From: CAJPPJ01 sp963545265
GTDB taxonomy: Bacteria > Bacillota_I > Bacilli_A > RF39 > UBA660
Reading direction: 5' to 3'
DNA: 64,000 nt
NCBI GenBank assembly: GCA_963545265.1
Contig: CAUUHY010000002.1
Coordinates: 1 to 64,000 of the forward strand
Shown here: piece by piece, positions 52,488-61,560 of the stretch
Layout: every line of letters starts with the position of its first letter
Numbering within the stretch: position 1 is the first letter of the stretch
Program-made: the position numbers and the translations under genes
The notes under the pieces: generated by a model
The model's input: only the letters and a program-made list of their open reading frames with translations
What the model was told of the DNA's origin: nothing
Databases searched by the model: none

Positions 52488-53376
52488 ATTTTTCTTCTCT
52501 TGCTCTTGGATGAGCTTTAAAATATATTTCTTTTATTCTATCATCTGTTACATGAGTATAAATTGCAGTAGCAGATATATTTTCATGACCTAACATTTCT
52601 TGAACCGATTCTAAGTCACATCCTTCATTTAATAAATGAGTTGCAAATGAATGTCTTATCATATGGGGAGATATCTTTTTATCAATTGAAGTTTTCTTAA
52701 TAAGTTTAGTTAATATATCCTCTATTCCTCTTCTAGTTATCTTATTTCCTAAATGATTTAAAAATACATAATCTAAGTTATATTTATTTAAAAACAAATA
52801 ACCATCATTTAAATAATCTTCTAAAGCATCAACTGCATATTCACCTAAGAATACTATTCTTTCTTTATTACCCTTACCTAATACTTTTATTTGTTTTTCA
52901 CTAAAATTAATATCTTCTAATTTTATATTAATAAGTTCACTAACTCTTGTTCCAGTAGCATATAATACTTCTAAAATAGCTAAATTTCTTTGGCCTAAAG
53001 ATGTCGATGTATCACATGCAGCAAATAATTCTTCAAGTTCATTATAATAAAAAAATCTAGGTAACTTTTGTTCTTTTTTAGGTAAATTTATCAATTTAAA
53101 GGGATTGTTTTTTATTTTTTCATTAAGTCTTAAATAAGAATAAAATCCTCTAAGTGAGCTTATCTTTCTAGATATAGTACTATTAGTATCTTTTTTATCA
53201 TTTAAATAAGATAAGTATTTTCTAATAGAATCATAATCAATAGATAAATAATTTTTGTTATTATTTTTTAAATATGAAAAATATTCATTTAAATCTCTTT
53301 TATATGCTTCTATAGTATTTTCTGAATAATTTTTATTTATTGATAATTCTCTTATATATTCATTTAAATCTTCCAT
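52486..53376 (-). CDS. xerC: Tyrosine recombinase XerC
   Basis: This is the partner of XerD in dimer resolution at dif. The N-terminal domain reads INKNYSENTIEAYKRDL. The catalytic domain has Arg in ATGTRVSEL, HMIRH, His in LGHENISAT and Tyr in IYTHV, and ends IYFKAHPRA. GHxNIS and AHPRA match the B. subtilis XerC (CodV) pattern better than XerD. The length of 296 is normal. There is no Shine-Dalgarno; the promoter is six bases from ATG, just as for xerD. The usual neighbours trmFO/codWXY are absent. Confidence 0.9.
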   Translation of the reverse strand: MEDLNEYIRELSINKNYSENTIEAYKRDLNEYFSYLKNNNKNYLSIDYDSIRKYLSYLNDKKDTNSTISRKISSLRGFYSYLRLNEKIKNNPFKLINLPKKEQKLPRFFYYNELEELFAACDTSTSLGQRNLAILEVLYATGTRVSELINIKLEDINFSEKQIKVLGKGNKERIVFLGEYAVDALEDYLNDGYLFLNKYNLDYVFLNHLGNKITRRGIEDILTKLIKKTSIDKKISPHMIRHSFATHLLNEGCDLESVQEMLGHENISATAIYTHVTDDRIKEIYFKAHPRAREEK

Positions 53377-53391
53377 ATTTTTATTATATCA
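53377..53391 (-). promoter_or_regulatory. Extended -10 set for a leaderless xerC mRNA
   Basis: On the minus strand TGA-TATAAT (TATAAT 53388-53383) ends six bases before the ATG. It is the same nine-base element and spacing as at xerD. Confidence 0.7.
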
Positions 53392-54171
53392 AAAAAATAC
53401 ACTGTTTTTTATAACATATGTATTTTTAAGTGTAGTTAAATTATATAGTTGTAAATTTTTAATCTTAAAAGATTTTTCAGCTCTTTTTAAATAATTTTTA
53501 TATTCTTCATATAAAAACTTTAATTCTCTTCCATAATAATATTTATTATCTAAACTCATATTATCATCTTCTAAATATTTTCTCCAAGATTCTAATGTTT
53601 CTTCATAAATTTCTCTCATATAAGTAACATTATGTAGAATTAATTTTAATCTTAAAATATCGATTACGCTTGTATACAAAGAATTTTGGTACAATTTAAT
53701 CATCATTCCATGATCTTTTAATAATTTATATTCTTTTTTATTTTGAATTTTTATCATGAAATTAAGAGTATCTTTTAATCTATCATTTTTTAAAAATAAT
53801 TTTAAATATTTATTGTTTTTAGATGACCATAATAACTTTCTAGCTTTTTCAAATTCAGTTATAGTTTCATTAGTTATATCTTTATTAATTTTTAAAGAGT
53901 TCTTTTCATTTAACAATATTTTTAATTCTTCTTTATAATCTTTATTTTCAATATAAAATAATTTTATTTCCCCACTATCAATCTTTTGCTTTTGTTTTAG
54001 AAAACGATCAATTTGTTCTTTATATTTAGGTATATTTTTAAGCTCATCTATAGAGGCATACTTCGACGTTAGTTTATCTATTGTATGTAAATTACTATCT
54101 TCTAAATTAATATAATCCATAGTATTATCATCATTTTTAATACTATAAATCAAAATTGCTTTAGATTTCAT
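53389..54171 (-). CDS. Hypothetical helical protein (260 aa)
   Basis: No family recognised. A short N-terminal alpha/beta part (KAILIYSIKNDDN) is followed by over 200 mostly helical, Lys/Leu/Tyr-rich residues without membrane segments. AGGAGG lies before the ATG. Its stop lies within the xerC promoter, 12 bases before the xerC ATG, so read-through into xerC is possible. Confidence 0.72.
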   Translation of the reverse strand: MKSKAILIYSIKNDDNTMDYINLEDSNLHTIDKLTSKYASIDELKNIPKYKEQIDRFLKQKQKIDSGEIKLFYIENKDYKEELKILLNEKNSLKINKDITNETITEFEKARKLLWSSKNNKYLKLFLKNDRLKDTLNFMIKIQNKKEYKLLKDHGMMIKLYQNSLYTSVIDILRLKLILHNVTYMREIYEETLESWRKYLEDDNMSLDNKYYYGRELKFLYEEYKNYLKRAEKSFKIKNLQLYNLTTLKNTYVIKNSVFF

Positions 54172-54248
54172 CTTTTCCTCCTAGAAAATATGAAAATTAT
54201 AGCATATTTTTAAAAAATATTCAAGTTTTATTCTTTTATCCCAAAATA

Positions 54249-54881
54249 TTATTCATAAGTAGTCAATATTAATGAATTATCAACATATTCTCCAAGAAAT
54301 ACTTCACTATAGTTATTTATTTTTTTCTTATTTAATTCTTTCATAAGCCACTGTTCATCCTTACCTATTATATCTAATATATCAGTTTGGACTTGTCCGT
54401 CTGTAATAATTGGAAACTTTGGATTTTCTTCTCCTGAATGAATTATAATTAGTTGTCCGTTTTGTTCTATAACAGCTCTTTTAACAGTTTTAGTTGAGTA
54501 AATTCCATTAGTACGTAATTTAAAAGCTACATCATGAGCAGATAATCCTGACTTTTTACAATTTTCAACATTTATTTTTCCATGATCAATTATAATTAAT
54601 GCTTTACCATCTATTAACTGCTTAGCTTTTATACTACGTTTCTTTAGAAACTTTAAAGCTAATAAAAGTATTAACCAAATTATTAATATTACAACAAATT
54701 CATATATTTTTATATTATTGTTATATATAACTCCACCAATAATACCACCCAAAACATAATTTATAATTTGATCAGTAGCAGAATTAGGAGCTAAATTACC
54801 TTTGCCAGATATATTTATTATTATAACCATAGCAAAGAAACCAATTAATAATTTTACTGTTATTAAAATAAATTGATTCAT
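54249..54881 (-). CDS. DUF421 (YetF-like) membrane protein
   Basis: Three N-terminal membrane helices (about residues 5-25, 38-56 and 62-80) are followed by a cytoplasmic alpha/beta domain (about 90-175) with GKALIIIDHGKINVENCKKSGLS-type strands. This is the arrangement of DUF421 proteins such as B. subtilis YetF, linked to spore or envelope physiology. The later strands include AVIEQNGQLIII, typical for the family. The length of 210 is normal. AAGGAG precedes the ATG. Confidence 0.88.
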   Translation of the reverse strand: MNQFILITVKLLIGFFAMVIIINISGKGNLAPNSATDQIINYVLGGIIGGVIYNNNIKIYEFVVILIIWLILLLALKFLKKRSIKAKQLIDGKALIIIDHGKINVENCKKSGLSAHDVAFKLRTNGIYSTKTVKRAVIEQNGQLIIIHSGEENPKFPIITDGQVQTDILDIIGKDEQWLMKELNKKKINNYSEVFLGEYVDNSLILTTYE

Positions 54882-54948
54882 GATTCTTATCTCCTTATTA
54901 TATCAACTATTTATATTATAGTTTATAGTTTTAACATTATCAATTATT

Positions 54949-54977
54949 AAAAAACATAACTAATAGTTATGTTTTTT
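54949..54977 (-). terminator. Terminator after the 205-residue hypothetical protein
   Basis: AAAAAACATAACT (54949-54961) pairs with AGTTATGTTTTTT (54965-54977) with a three-base loop. On the minus strand it ends in TTTTTTAAT. The stop codon is in the stem. Confidence 0.85.
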
Positions 54978-55577
54978 GTTTTTAATTTTTATTCTTTTTT
55001 CTAATTCTTCTTCGTGTTTTTTAATTCTTAAAAACATTATTGCATTTTGATTTATTAAATCATGAGCTATAGATACAAAATTATAATAATCTTCATTAAC
55101 TTTCGAATAATTTTTTCTTAAATATTCTTCATCTAATTCTAAACTTAATAGTTTTCTATTAGTATTTAATACATCTTCATATAATCTTAAATCCTCTTTA
55201 TCAGAAGAATAATAATAAAGTTTTTTATATTTTATATCTCTTTTTTTTAGATTATATATCTTTTCTTTTATAACTCTTAAATAAGCTTCGTAACTTAATT
55301 CAGATAAACATATATTATTTTTATTTAAAGTTTCAAAAGTTTTATTAAATGCATATAAAAATGCAAGACTATTAACTCTTTCTTTTTCTTCATATATATT
55401 TTCTTCTCCAATTTTAGGAACTGTTCTTCTTATACCGCCGATTGCATTATAAGCAAACAATTTAAATAATTTTCTAAAATTTTTATCACCATCTTTATCT
55501 ATATATTCAGCTTCTTGTTCTGATTCTTCTACATGAAATCCTGCTTCATCATTAAAATTTTTCAATATCTCTTTCAT
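54960..55577 (-). CDS. Hypothetical protein downstream of the AbiEi-like gene
   Basis: No family recognised. The 205 residues are mainly helical and charged, with an acidic N-terminus (EESEQEAEYIDKDGD), a small hydrophobic patch (AYNAIGGIRR) and a very basic C-terminus. AGGAG lies before the ATG, 57 bases after the AbiEi-like gene. It lacks the nucleotidyltransferase motifs of AbiEii toxins, so it is not an ordinary toxin partner. Confidence 0.7.
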   Translation of the reverse strand: MKEILKNFNDEAGFHVEESEQEAEYIDKDGDKNFRKLFKLFAYNAIGGIRRTVPKIGEENIYEEKERVNSLAFLYAFNKTFETLNKNNICLSELSYEAYLRVIKEKIYNLKKRDIKYKKLYYYSSDKEDLRLYEDVLNTNRKLLSLELDEEYLRKNYSKVNEDYYNFVSIAHDLINQNAIMFLRIKKHEEELEKRIKIKNKKHNY

Positions 55578-55634
55578 ATTTTGCTCCTAAAAAGTAAGAG
55601 TTATTATATAAAAAGGAATATTTATTGTCAAATT

Positions 55635-56195
55635 TTAAATACTTACATTTATTGTTTTAAAGAAATCTCTTATTTCTTCTTTTTTGCTTTCTTCTAAATT
55701 TGCTATTATTTTCTTTAAAATTTTAGTATTTTTATCTCTATTATATATATCAAAACAAGATTTTTTTAAAGAATATGCAATAACTTTGTTATTTTTTTTA
55801 GTAGTAACTTCTTCTTTATCGTTATCAAAATTATTAATATTAACATAATGAAATTTTAAATTCTTAGCTTTCTTCTTAATTCTATTAACATTATAACCTT
55901 GTGGTACTGTAATAGATATTTCTTTAGGTTCTACTTTTATATAATTATTTAAGTAAAGTGCAGTTTCATAAGAAAAAATTACCTTATTAGTATTTAAAGA
56001 AAGTAAATAATATATATCAATTAAATTATCATTTTTTGTATATATACCTTGCTTAACTCTTTTAATTCTTTTATCTTTAGCCATTAACGATAATATATGA
56101 CGACTTATTCCCATAGACTCAGCTTGCTTAGTAGTAATAAAAGAATTGTTTTCAAGATATTCATTTATAATAATATTTTCTATTTGCATAACCAT
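55635..56195 (-). CDS. AbiEi-like antitoxin-family regulator
   Basis: The first 50 or so residues form the winged-helix domain of AbiEi antitoxins of type IV toxin-antitoxin systems (ITTKQAESMGISRHILSLM, then VKQGIYTKND). The following alpha/beta part (VIFSYETALYLNNY, EISITVPQGYN, VTTKKNNKVIAYSLKKSCFDI) matches the antitoxin core. The 186 residues are normal. No AbiEii toxin is adjacent, so it is either an orphan regulator or has a non-standard partner. The start could also be the second ATG two codons on. TGA-TATAAG upstream is the likely promoter. Confidence 0.8.
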   Translation of the reverse strand: MVMQIENIIINEYLENNSFITTKQAESMGISRHILSLMAKDKRIKRVKQGIYTKNDNLIDIYYLLSLNTNKVIFSYETALYLNNYIKVEPKEISITVPQGYNVNRIKKKAKNLKFHYVNINNFDNDKEEVTTKKNNKVIAYSLKKSCFDIYNRDKNTKILKKIIANLEESKKEEIRDFFKTINVSI

Positions 56196-56207
56196 CTCTT
56201 TATTTGA

Positions 56208-56216
56208 CTTATATCA
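56208..56216 (-). promoter_or_regulatory. Extended -10 promoter of the AbiEi-like gene
   Basis: On the minus strand TGA-TATAAG lies 12 bases before the first ATG. AbiEi proteins usually repress their own promoter, but I see no clear inverted repeat here. Confidence 0.45.
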
Positions 56217-56263
56217 TACTCCATTAACTATATAAACTCAAGAAAAAAAGTTACTTATGTAAC

Positions 56264-58714
56264 TTATATTTCTTTTAACATATTATCTATATTTTTAAGT
56301 TTTAAATCTAACTGTTCAAAATCAACTTCTTTTACTTCTATCTCTTCTTTTTCTTCTTTATACATATCTTTTAATTCTTTTGTAAATGAAGTTCCAGCTT
56401 GATCTAAATCTTTAATTGCAATATCACTTACTTTAATAGTTTTTATATCTTCATCTATTAAAGAAATATTATCTTTATTAGTAACAAGTAAAGCTTTAAT
56501 AGTATTATATTTATTAGTTTTAATTGTTCTTATTATCTTAGTACCTTTATTAGTTCTTTTAGCTTCTTTTATATCATCTAGTTTAATTCTTTTTAAAGTA
56601 CCATTGTTAAACCCTATAACTATATAATTTTCTTCATTTATTGTATTACTACTTACTACATAATCATCTTTTTCTAGTTTTATAGCTTTAACACCTTGAG
56701 ATTTTAAACCTAAAAGAGGTATTTCTTCTGTATTAAATCTTAAAGCATAATTATTAAATGTACTTAATATTATTTCTTCTTCAAGATTATTAACATCAAC
56801 TAAGTTATCATTACTTCCTAATTTAATAGCAGTAAATGATTTAGAGTTTCTCTTAACCTCTAGATCTTTAACATTAATTTTCTTTATCATACCCTTTTTA
56901 GTAGTTAATACTAAGTATTTATCTTCTTTAAAATCATCTACTAAATAAGTTCTTACTACTTTTTCATTAACTTCTAAAGTTATAATATTACTTACATGTT
57001 TTCCTAATTCTTTATATGAAAAGTTTGGTATTTCATGAACTGGTAAATATAAGTAATTACCTAGATTTGTAAAGACGATAAGTGTTGATAAAGTTGTAGT
57101 TTTATAGATATTTAAGAAGTAATCATTATCTTTTAAATTTGGTTTATCAGTAGCGTTATAACTTCTAGTACTACTTCTTTTTATATATCCATCTTTTGTA
57201 ACAGATACCACTACATCTTCTTCTGAAATCATATCTTTAGTATCTATTTTTATCTCTTGAACTTCTTCTTCTATAAGAGTTTTTCTATGATGTCCGAATT
57301 CTTTTTTAATTCTTTTTAATTCTTCAATCATCACTTTTCTTAAAGTCTCTTCTTCATTTAATATCTTATTTAGTGCTGCTATAGTTAAATTTAATTTCTT
57401 TAATTCTTCTTCAAGTTCAACTACATCTGTATTAGTTAACTTATAAAGTTGTAACATAACGATAGTTTCTGCTTGATCTATTGAAAAATCAAATTCTTTT
57501 ACTAAGTTATTCTTAGCATCACTTTTATTTTTAGATGCTCTTATTACTTTTATAACTTCATCTAAAATAGAAATACATTTTACTAATCCTTCTACTCTAT
57601 GAAGTTTAATTGAAGCATAATTTAAATCAAATTTAGTTCTTCTTATTACTACTTCTTTATAATGAGTAATATATGCATCTAACATTTCAGTAATCGATAA
57701 TAGTTTTGGTGTTCTATTAACTATTGCTACTGCATTATAATGAAATGTTGTTTGTAACTCAGTATTTTTATATAAATAATTTAAGATAAGTTCACTACTA
57801 GCATTTGCTTTTAATTCGATAACTATTCTTAAACCATCTTTATCAGTTTCATCTCTTACTTCTGATATTCCATCTATTACTTTACTAAGTCTTATAGTAT
57901 CTATTTTTTTTACTAAATTAGCTTTATTTACTTCAAAAGGAATCTCATTAATAATTATTTTATTCTTTTCAACTTCTACTTTAGCTTTTACTACTATCTT
58001 ACCTTTTCCAGTTCTATATGCTTTTTTAATCTCTTCTATTCCACATGCTATAGCTCCTGTTGGAAAATCTGGTCCTTTTATATATTTTAATAAATCTTCA
58101 AGTGTTGCAGATGGTTTTTCTATCTTCTTAATAGTTGCATCAATTACTTCTGATAAGTTATGTGGTGCAATATTAGTAGCGTAACCTGCAGAAATACCAT
58201 TAGATCCATTTACTAATAAGTTTGGATACTTAGCTGGTAAAACAGTTGGTTCTAAGTTAGAATCATCAAAAGTTAAAATCATTTCAACTGTATCTCTATC
58301 TAAATCTTTTAATAACTCCTCACTTATTTTTGAAAGTCTTGCTTCTGTATAACGATATGCAGCTGGTGGATCACCATCTATTGACCCATTGTTTCCTTGC
58401 ATATCAATATATAAAACATTTTGTTTCCAATCTTGACTCATTCTAGCCATTGCTTCATATATTGGAGTATCCCCATGAGGATGAAATTTTCCCATGACAT
58501 TACCTACTGCAGCAGCGGACTTTTTATAAGCTTTATCATAAGTATTCTTATCTTTATACATTGAAAATAAAATTCTTCTTTGAACTGGCTTTAAACCATC
58601 TCTTGCATCAGGTATTGCTCTATCTTGAATAATATATTTAGAATAAGCCCCAAATCTTTCTCCCATGATATCGGATAAGGAATATTCATATATTTTTTTA
58701 AGTACTTCTTGCAT
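56264..58714 (-). CDS. parC: DNA topoisomerase IV subunit A
   Basis: ParC with ParE decatenates daughter chromosomes. The N-terminal breakage-reunion domain has IPDARDGLKPVQRRIL, HPHGDTPIYEAM and the DNA-linking Tyr122 in RYTEARLS. After the coiled-coil region, a C-terminal beta-pinwheel (about residues 490-770) has repeats such as GYIKRSS and GMIKKI, without the GyrA box QRRGGKG, which supports ParC. The residue equivalent to E. coli GyrA Ser83 is Thr. The length is 816. Its ATG shares one base with the parE stop (TAATG). Confidence 0.94.
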   Translation of the reverse strand: MQEVLKKIYEYSLSDIMGERFGAYSKYIIQDRAIPDARDGLKPVQRRILFSMYKDKNTYDKAYKKSAAAVGNVMGKFHPHGDTPIYEAMARMSQDWKQNVLYIDMQGNNGSIDGDPPAAYRYTEARLSKISEELLKDLDRDTVEMILTFDDSNLEPTVLPAKYPNLLVNGSNGISAGYATNIAPHNLSEVIDATIKKIEKPSATLEDLLKYIKGPDFPTGAIACGIEEIKKAYRTGKGKIVVKAKVEVEKNKIIINEIPFEVNKANLVKKIDTIRLSKVIDGISEVRDETDKDGLRIVIELKANASSELILNYLYKNTELQTTFHYNAVAIVNRTPKLLSITEMLDAYITHYKEVVIRRTKFDLNYASIKLHRVEGLVKCISILDEVIKVIRASKNKSDAKNNLVKEFDFSIDQAETIVMLQLYKLTNTDVVELEEELKKLNLTIAALNKILNEEETLRKVMIEELKRIKKEFGHHRKTLIEEEVQEIKIDTKDMISEEDVVVSVTKDGYIKRSSTRSYNATDKPNLKDNDYFLNIYKTTTLSTLIVFTNLGNYLYLPVHEIPNFSYKELGKHVSNIITLEVNEKVVRTYLVDDFKEDKYLVLTTKKGMIKKINVKDLEVKRNSKSFTAIKLGSNDNLVDVNNLEEEIILSTFNNYALRFNTEEIPLLGLKSQGVKAIKLEKDDYVVSSNTINEENYIVIGFNNGTLKRIKLDDIKEAKRTNKGTKIIRTIKTNKYNTIKALLVTNKDNISLIDEDIKTIKVSDIAIKDLDQAGTSFTKELKDMYKEEKEEIEVKEVDFEQLDLKLKNIDNMLKEI

Positions 58715-60630
58715 TATTTAAGATTCTCCTTTCCAAAATCATCTTCCATAGTAAAATCGACGTTTTCTTCTATCCAAGCTTTTCTTGGTTCTACATCTTC
58801 TCCCATTAATACAGATATTCTCTTATCTGATAATAATTTATCTTCATTTACTACTTTAATTAAAGATCTAGTTTCAACATTCATTGTCGTCTCAGCAAGT
58901 TCTGAAGCATTCATTTCCCCAAGCCCTTTATATCTTTGTATATTTACTACTTCGTTCTTTTCAGATAAATCTGCTTTTTCTTGATCTGTATATACATAAA
59001 CACTCTTCTTATTAGAAAAAGTCATCTTATAAAGAGGTGGCATAGCTATATAAAGCTTTCCATTATCTACTAAATCTTTCATAAAACGATAGAAAAATGT
59101 AAGTAACAAACACTGTATATGACTTCCATCAAAGTCAGCATCGGTCATTATAATTATCTTATCGTATTCCATTTCATTAACGTCGAAGTTAGATCCATAT
59201 CCTGCTCCAATTGTATTAATGATTGTCGCTATTTCTTCATTAGCTAAGATATCAGACTCTTTTGCTTTTTCAGTATTTATTATTTTACCTCTTAAAGGTA
59301 GTATAGCTTGATATTTCCTATCTCTTCCACCTTTTGCTGAACCTCCAGCTGAGTTTCCTTCAACTAAAAATAATTCTTTTTTAGTTTTATCTTTAGATTG
59401 AGCAGGTACTAATTTACCAGATAAAGTAAGTGATTTAGATTGAGTATTTCCTGATCTAATATTTTCTCTTGCTTTTCTAGCAGCTTCTCTTGCTTGTTTA
59501 CTTTTTTGTATCTTATCAATTAAGATAGTAGCTATTTTATTATTTTCTTCTAAGTAAAAAGGTAATTTTTCACTAACGACTGTATCTACTGCACTTCTTG
59601 CAATAGGGGTTCCAAGTTTTGATTTAGTTTGACTTTCAAATTGTAAGATAGATTCAGGTATCTTAACTGATATAATTGCAGTTAAACCTTCTCTAACATC
59701 ACTTCCTTCAAAAGTTTTATCTTTAGATTTTAAAATGTTATTCTTTTTAGCATATTCATTTAATATTCTAGTAAGGGAAGATTTAAAACCAAGCTCATGA
59801 GTTCCACCATCTACTGTTTTAACATTATTAACAAAAGAGATGATGTTTTCAGAATAGTTCGTAGTATATTGCATTGCTATTTCTACTTCTATATCATTTT
59901 TAGTACCACTAAAGTATAAAGTATCACAAAGTCCTTCTAAATCTTCATTAACAAAATTTACAAATTCTTTTAATCCATCTTCATAGTGATATAAGTTTTT
60001 CTTATCTCCATCTTCATCTATTACTTCGATAGTTATATTTTTAATTAAAAATGCTACTTCTTGCATTCTTTCAGATATAGCTGTAAAAGAAAACTTAGCA
60101 TCTTTAAATATTTCTTTATCTGGAAGAAAAGTTACTGTCGTACCTGTTCTATTCGTCTTATCAAGTTTAGTTAATGGAGATAAAACTTTACCACCGTTAT
60201 TAAACTCTATTTCATATTTATAACCATCTCTTTTTATTTCTACTTTTAAATAACTACTTAAGGCATTAACAACTGATGCTCCAACCCCGTGAAGTCCACC
60301 ACTAGTCTTATATCCGCCTTCTTCAAACTTCCCACCAGCATGTAAAATAGTATAAATAACTTCAGGTGTTGAGATACCTGATGCATGCATTCCAACTGGT
60401 ACTCCTCTTCCATTATCTGAAACAGTTAATGAATTATCTTTATGAATAATAATTTTTATATAATCACCATATCCATTAGATATTTCATCTATCGAGTTAT
60501 CTATTATTTCCCATGCTAAATGATGAAGGCCTCTTTTATCAGTAGAACCTATATACATACCAGGTCTTTTTCTAACCGCATCAAGACCTTCCATTATCTT
60601 TATAGAATTTTCATCGTAACTATTATTCAT
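58714..60630 (-). CDS. parE: DNA topoisomerase IV subunit B
   Basis: ParE is the ATPase subunit. The GHKL ATP site is seen as EIIDNSIDE, DNGRGVPVG and GGLHGVGASVVNA. The TOPRIM part has EGNSAGG (commonly EGDSAGG) and the metal motif DADFDGSHI. LRGKIINTEKAK and INTIGAGYG match ParE rather than GyrB. The length of 638 is normal. GGAG lies before the ATG. It overlaps parC by one base, so the two subunits are coupled. Confidence 0.95.
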   Translation of the reverse strand: MNNSYDENSIKIMEGLDAVRKRPGMYIGSTDKRGLHHLAWEIIDNSIDEISNGYGDYIKIIIHKDNSLTVSDNGRGVPVGMHASGISTPEVIYTILHAGGKFEEGGYKTSGGLHGVGASVVNALSSYLKVEIKRDGYKYEIEFNNGGKVLSPLTKLDKTNRTGTTVTFLPDKEIFKDAKFSFTAISERMQEVAFLIKNITIEVIDEDGDKKNLYHYEDGLKEFVNFVNEDLEGLCDTLYFSGTKNDIEVEIAMQYTTNYSENIISFVNNVKTVDGGTHELGFKSSLTRILNEYAKKNNILKSKDKTFEGSDVREGLTAIISVKIPESILQFESQTKSKLGTPIARSAVDTVVSEKLPFYLEENNKIATILIDKIQKSKQAREAARKARENIRSGNTQSKSLTLSGKLVPAQSKDKTKKELFLVEGNSAGGSAKGGRDRKYQAILPLRGKIINTEKAKESDILANEEIATIINTIGAGYGSNFDVNEMEYDKIIIMTDADFDGSHIQCLLLTFFYRFMKDLVDNGKLYIAMPPLYKMTFSNKKSVYVYTDQEKADLSEKNEVVNIQRYKGLGEMNASELAETTMNVETRSLIKVVNEDKLLSDKRISVLMGEDVEPRKAWIEENVDFTMEDDFGKENLK

Positions 60631-60698
60631 ATTTAATCTCCAACAAGATTATAACATAATTATCAAGTAAAATCATACTTAGAAAAAAGAAAAGAGAA

Positions 60699-61484
60699 TT
60701 AATGTTTCTTAATAATTCTCTTTTTGGATTTTTCTAATTCATCACTTTGAAAATCTATTTCTTTAATTTTTTCTAGGATAGATTCTTTTACTCTTTGATA
60801 TGTTTCTTTATCCATATTTTCAAACAAACAATTTTCTTCTAACTCTTTTAACTCTTCTTCTTTCCTCTTATATTCAATTTGTAATTTTTTTGGATCTGTT
60901 TTAGAAATAAATTTTTTATCTTCAAAATCTCTATATGCAGCATAAAAATCTCTATATTTTGAATATGTACTTAAACCTTTTATAAAACTCTTTTTTAAAT
61001 ATCTAAGTTCTTCTATTTCTTCTCTTCTTGGAGATTCTTTTCTGGAAAAATTTCTTATTAAATATAAAACATCATCTCTATATGAAACATTATAGAAAAG
61101 AAAATTCTTATTTATATATTCTAAAAAATCTATATCATCTAATATAGTACCTATTTGTAAAATTTTTGGATCATCACCATCTAAAATACTATCTGTAATA
61201 TAAGAAATATTTTCATCCAAAAATAAGACATGTCTTTTACGAAAAGTATTGTTAATTTTACTAATTACTACAAAGTAACCTTCTTCTTCAATATTTAATC
61301 CTTTTTTTAATTCTTCTTCTGAATAAAAAGACGTTAAATTATCTATTTCTTCTAAGTGATATCTTTCACAATTTATTGAATTTTTTGCAATTTTTACAGT
61401 CTTAGCTTTTAAATCGTCTATTTGAATATATCTAAGTCCTGTTTCTTTTCCAAAAAATATTAAATTATATATTTTTTTTGTCAT
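60699..61484 (-). CDS. Hypothetical cytoplasmic protein with coiled-coil tail
   Basis: The start at 61484 (262 codons) is chosen because GAAGGGG lies nine bases before it; the longer frame to 61532 runs into the promoter. I do not recognise the family. The first 120 or so residues look alpha/beta (IYNLIFFGKETGLRYIQIDDL, GYFVVISKI). The last 100 are helical and charged (KKLQIEYKRKEEELKELEE), likely coiled-coil, with a basic end. No membrane segment. Confidence 0.72.
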   Translation of the reverse strand: MTKKIYNLIFFGKETGLRYIQIDDLKAKTVKIAKNSINCERYHLEEIDNLTSFYSEEELKKGLNIEEEGYFVVISKINNTFRKRHVLFLDENISYITDSILDGDDPKILQIGTILDDIDFLEYINKNFLFYNVSYRDDVLYLIRNFSRKESPRREEIEELRYLKKSFIKGLSTYSKYRDFYAAYRDFEDKKFISKTDPKKLQIEYKRKEEELKELEENCLFENMDKETYQRVKESILEKIKEIDFQSDELEKSKKRIIKKH

Positions 61485-61514
61485 TTTAGACCCCTTCAAT
61501 AAAAATCGAATTAT

Positions 61515-61543
61515 ATTATACACTTTTGACAAAAAAATGCAAA
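61515..61543 (-). promoter_or_regulatory. Promoter of the coiled-coil hypothetical gene
   Basis: On the minus strand TTTGCA (61543-61538), 17 bases and TATAAT (61520-61515) form a promoter that physically overlaps the plus-strand promoter of the glycosyltransferase. Confidence 0.55.
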
Positions 61544-61560
61544 CAATGTAATATTAAATT
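61526..61560 (+). promoter_or_regulatory. Promoter set for a leaderless glycosyltransferase mRNA
   Basis: TTGACA at 61526-61531, a 17-base spacer and TAATAT at 61549-61554, which ends six bases before the ATG at 61561. No Shine-Dalgarno. Confidence 0.65.

Noticed and set aside
61485..61532. Longer N-terminus for the coiled-coil hypothetical protein
   Set aside because: It runs across the promoter and the ribosome site that serve the ATG at 61484.
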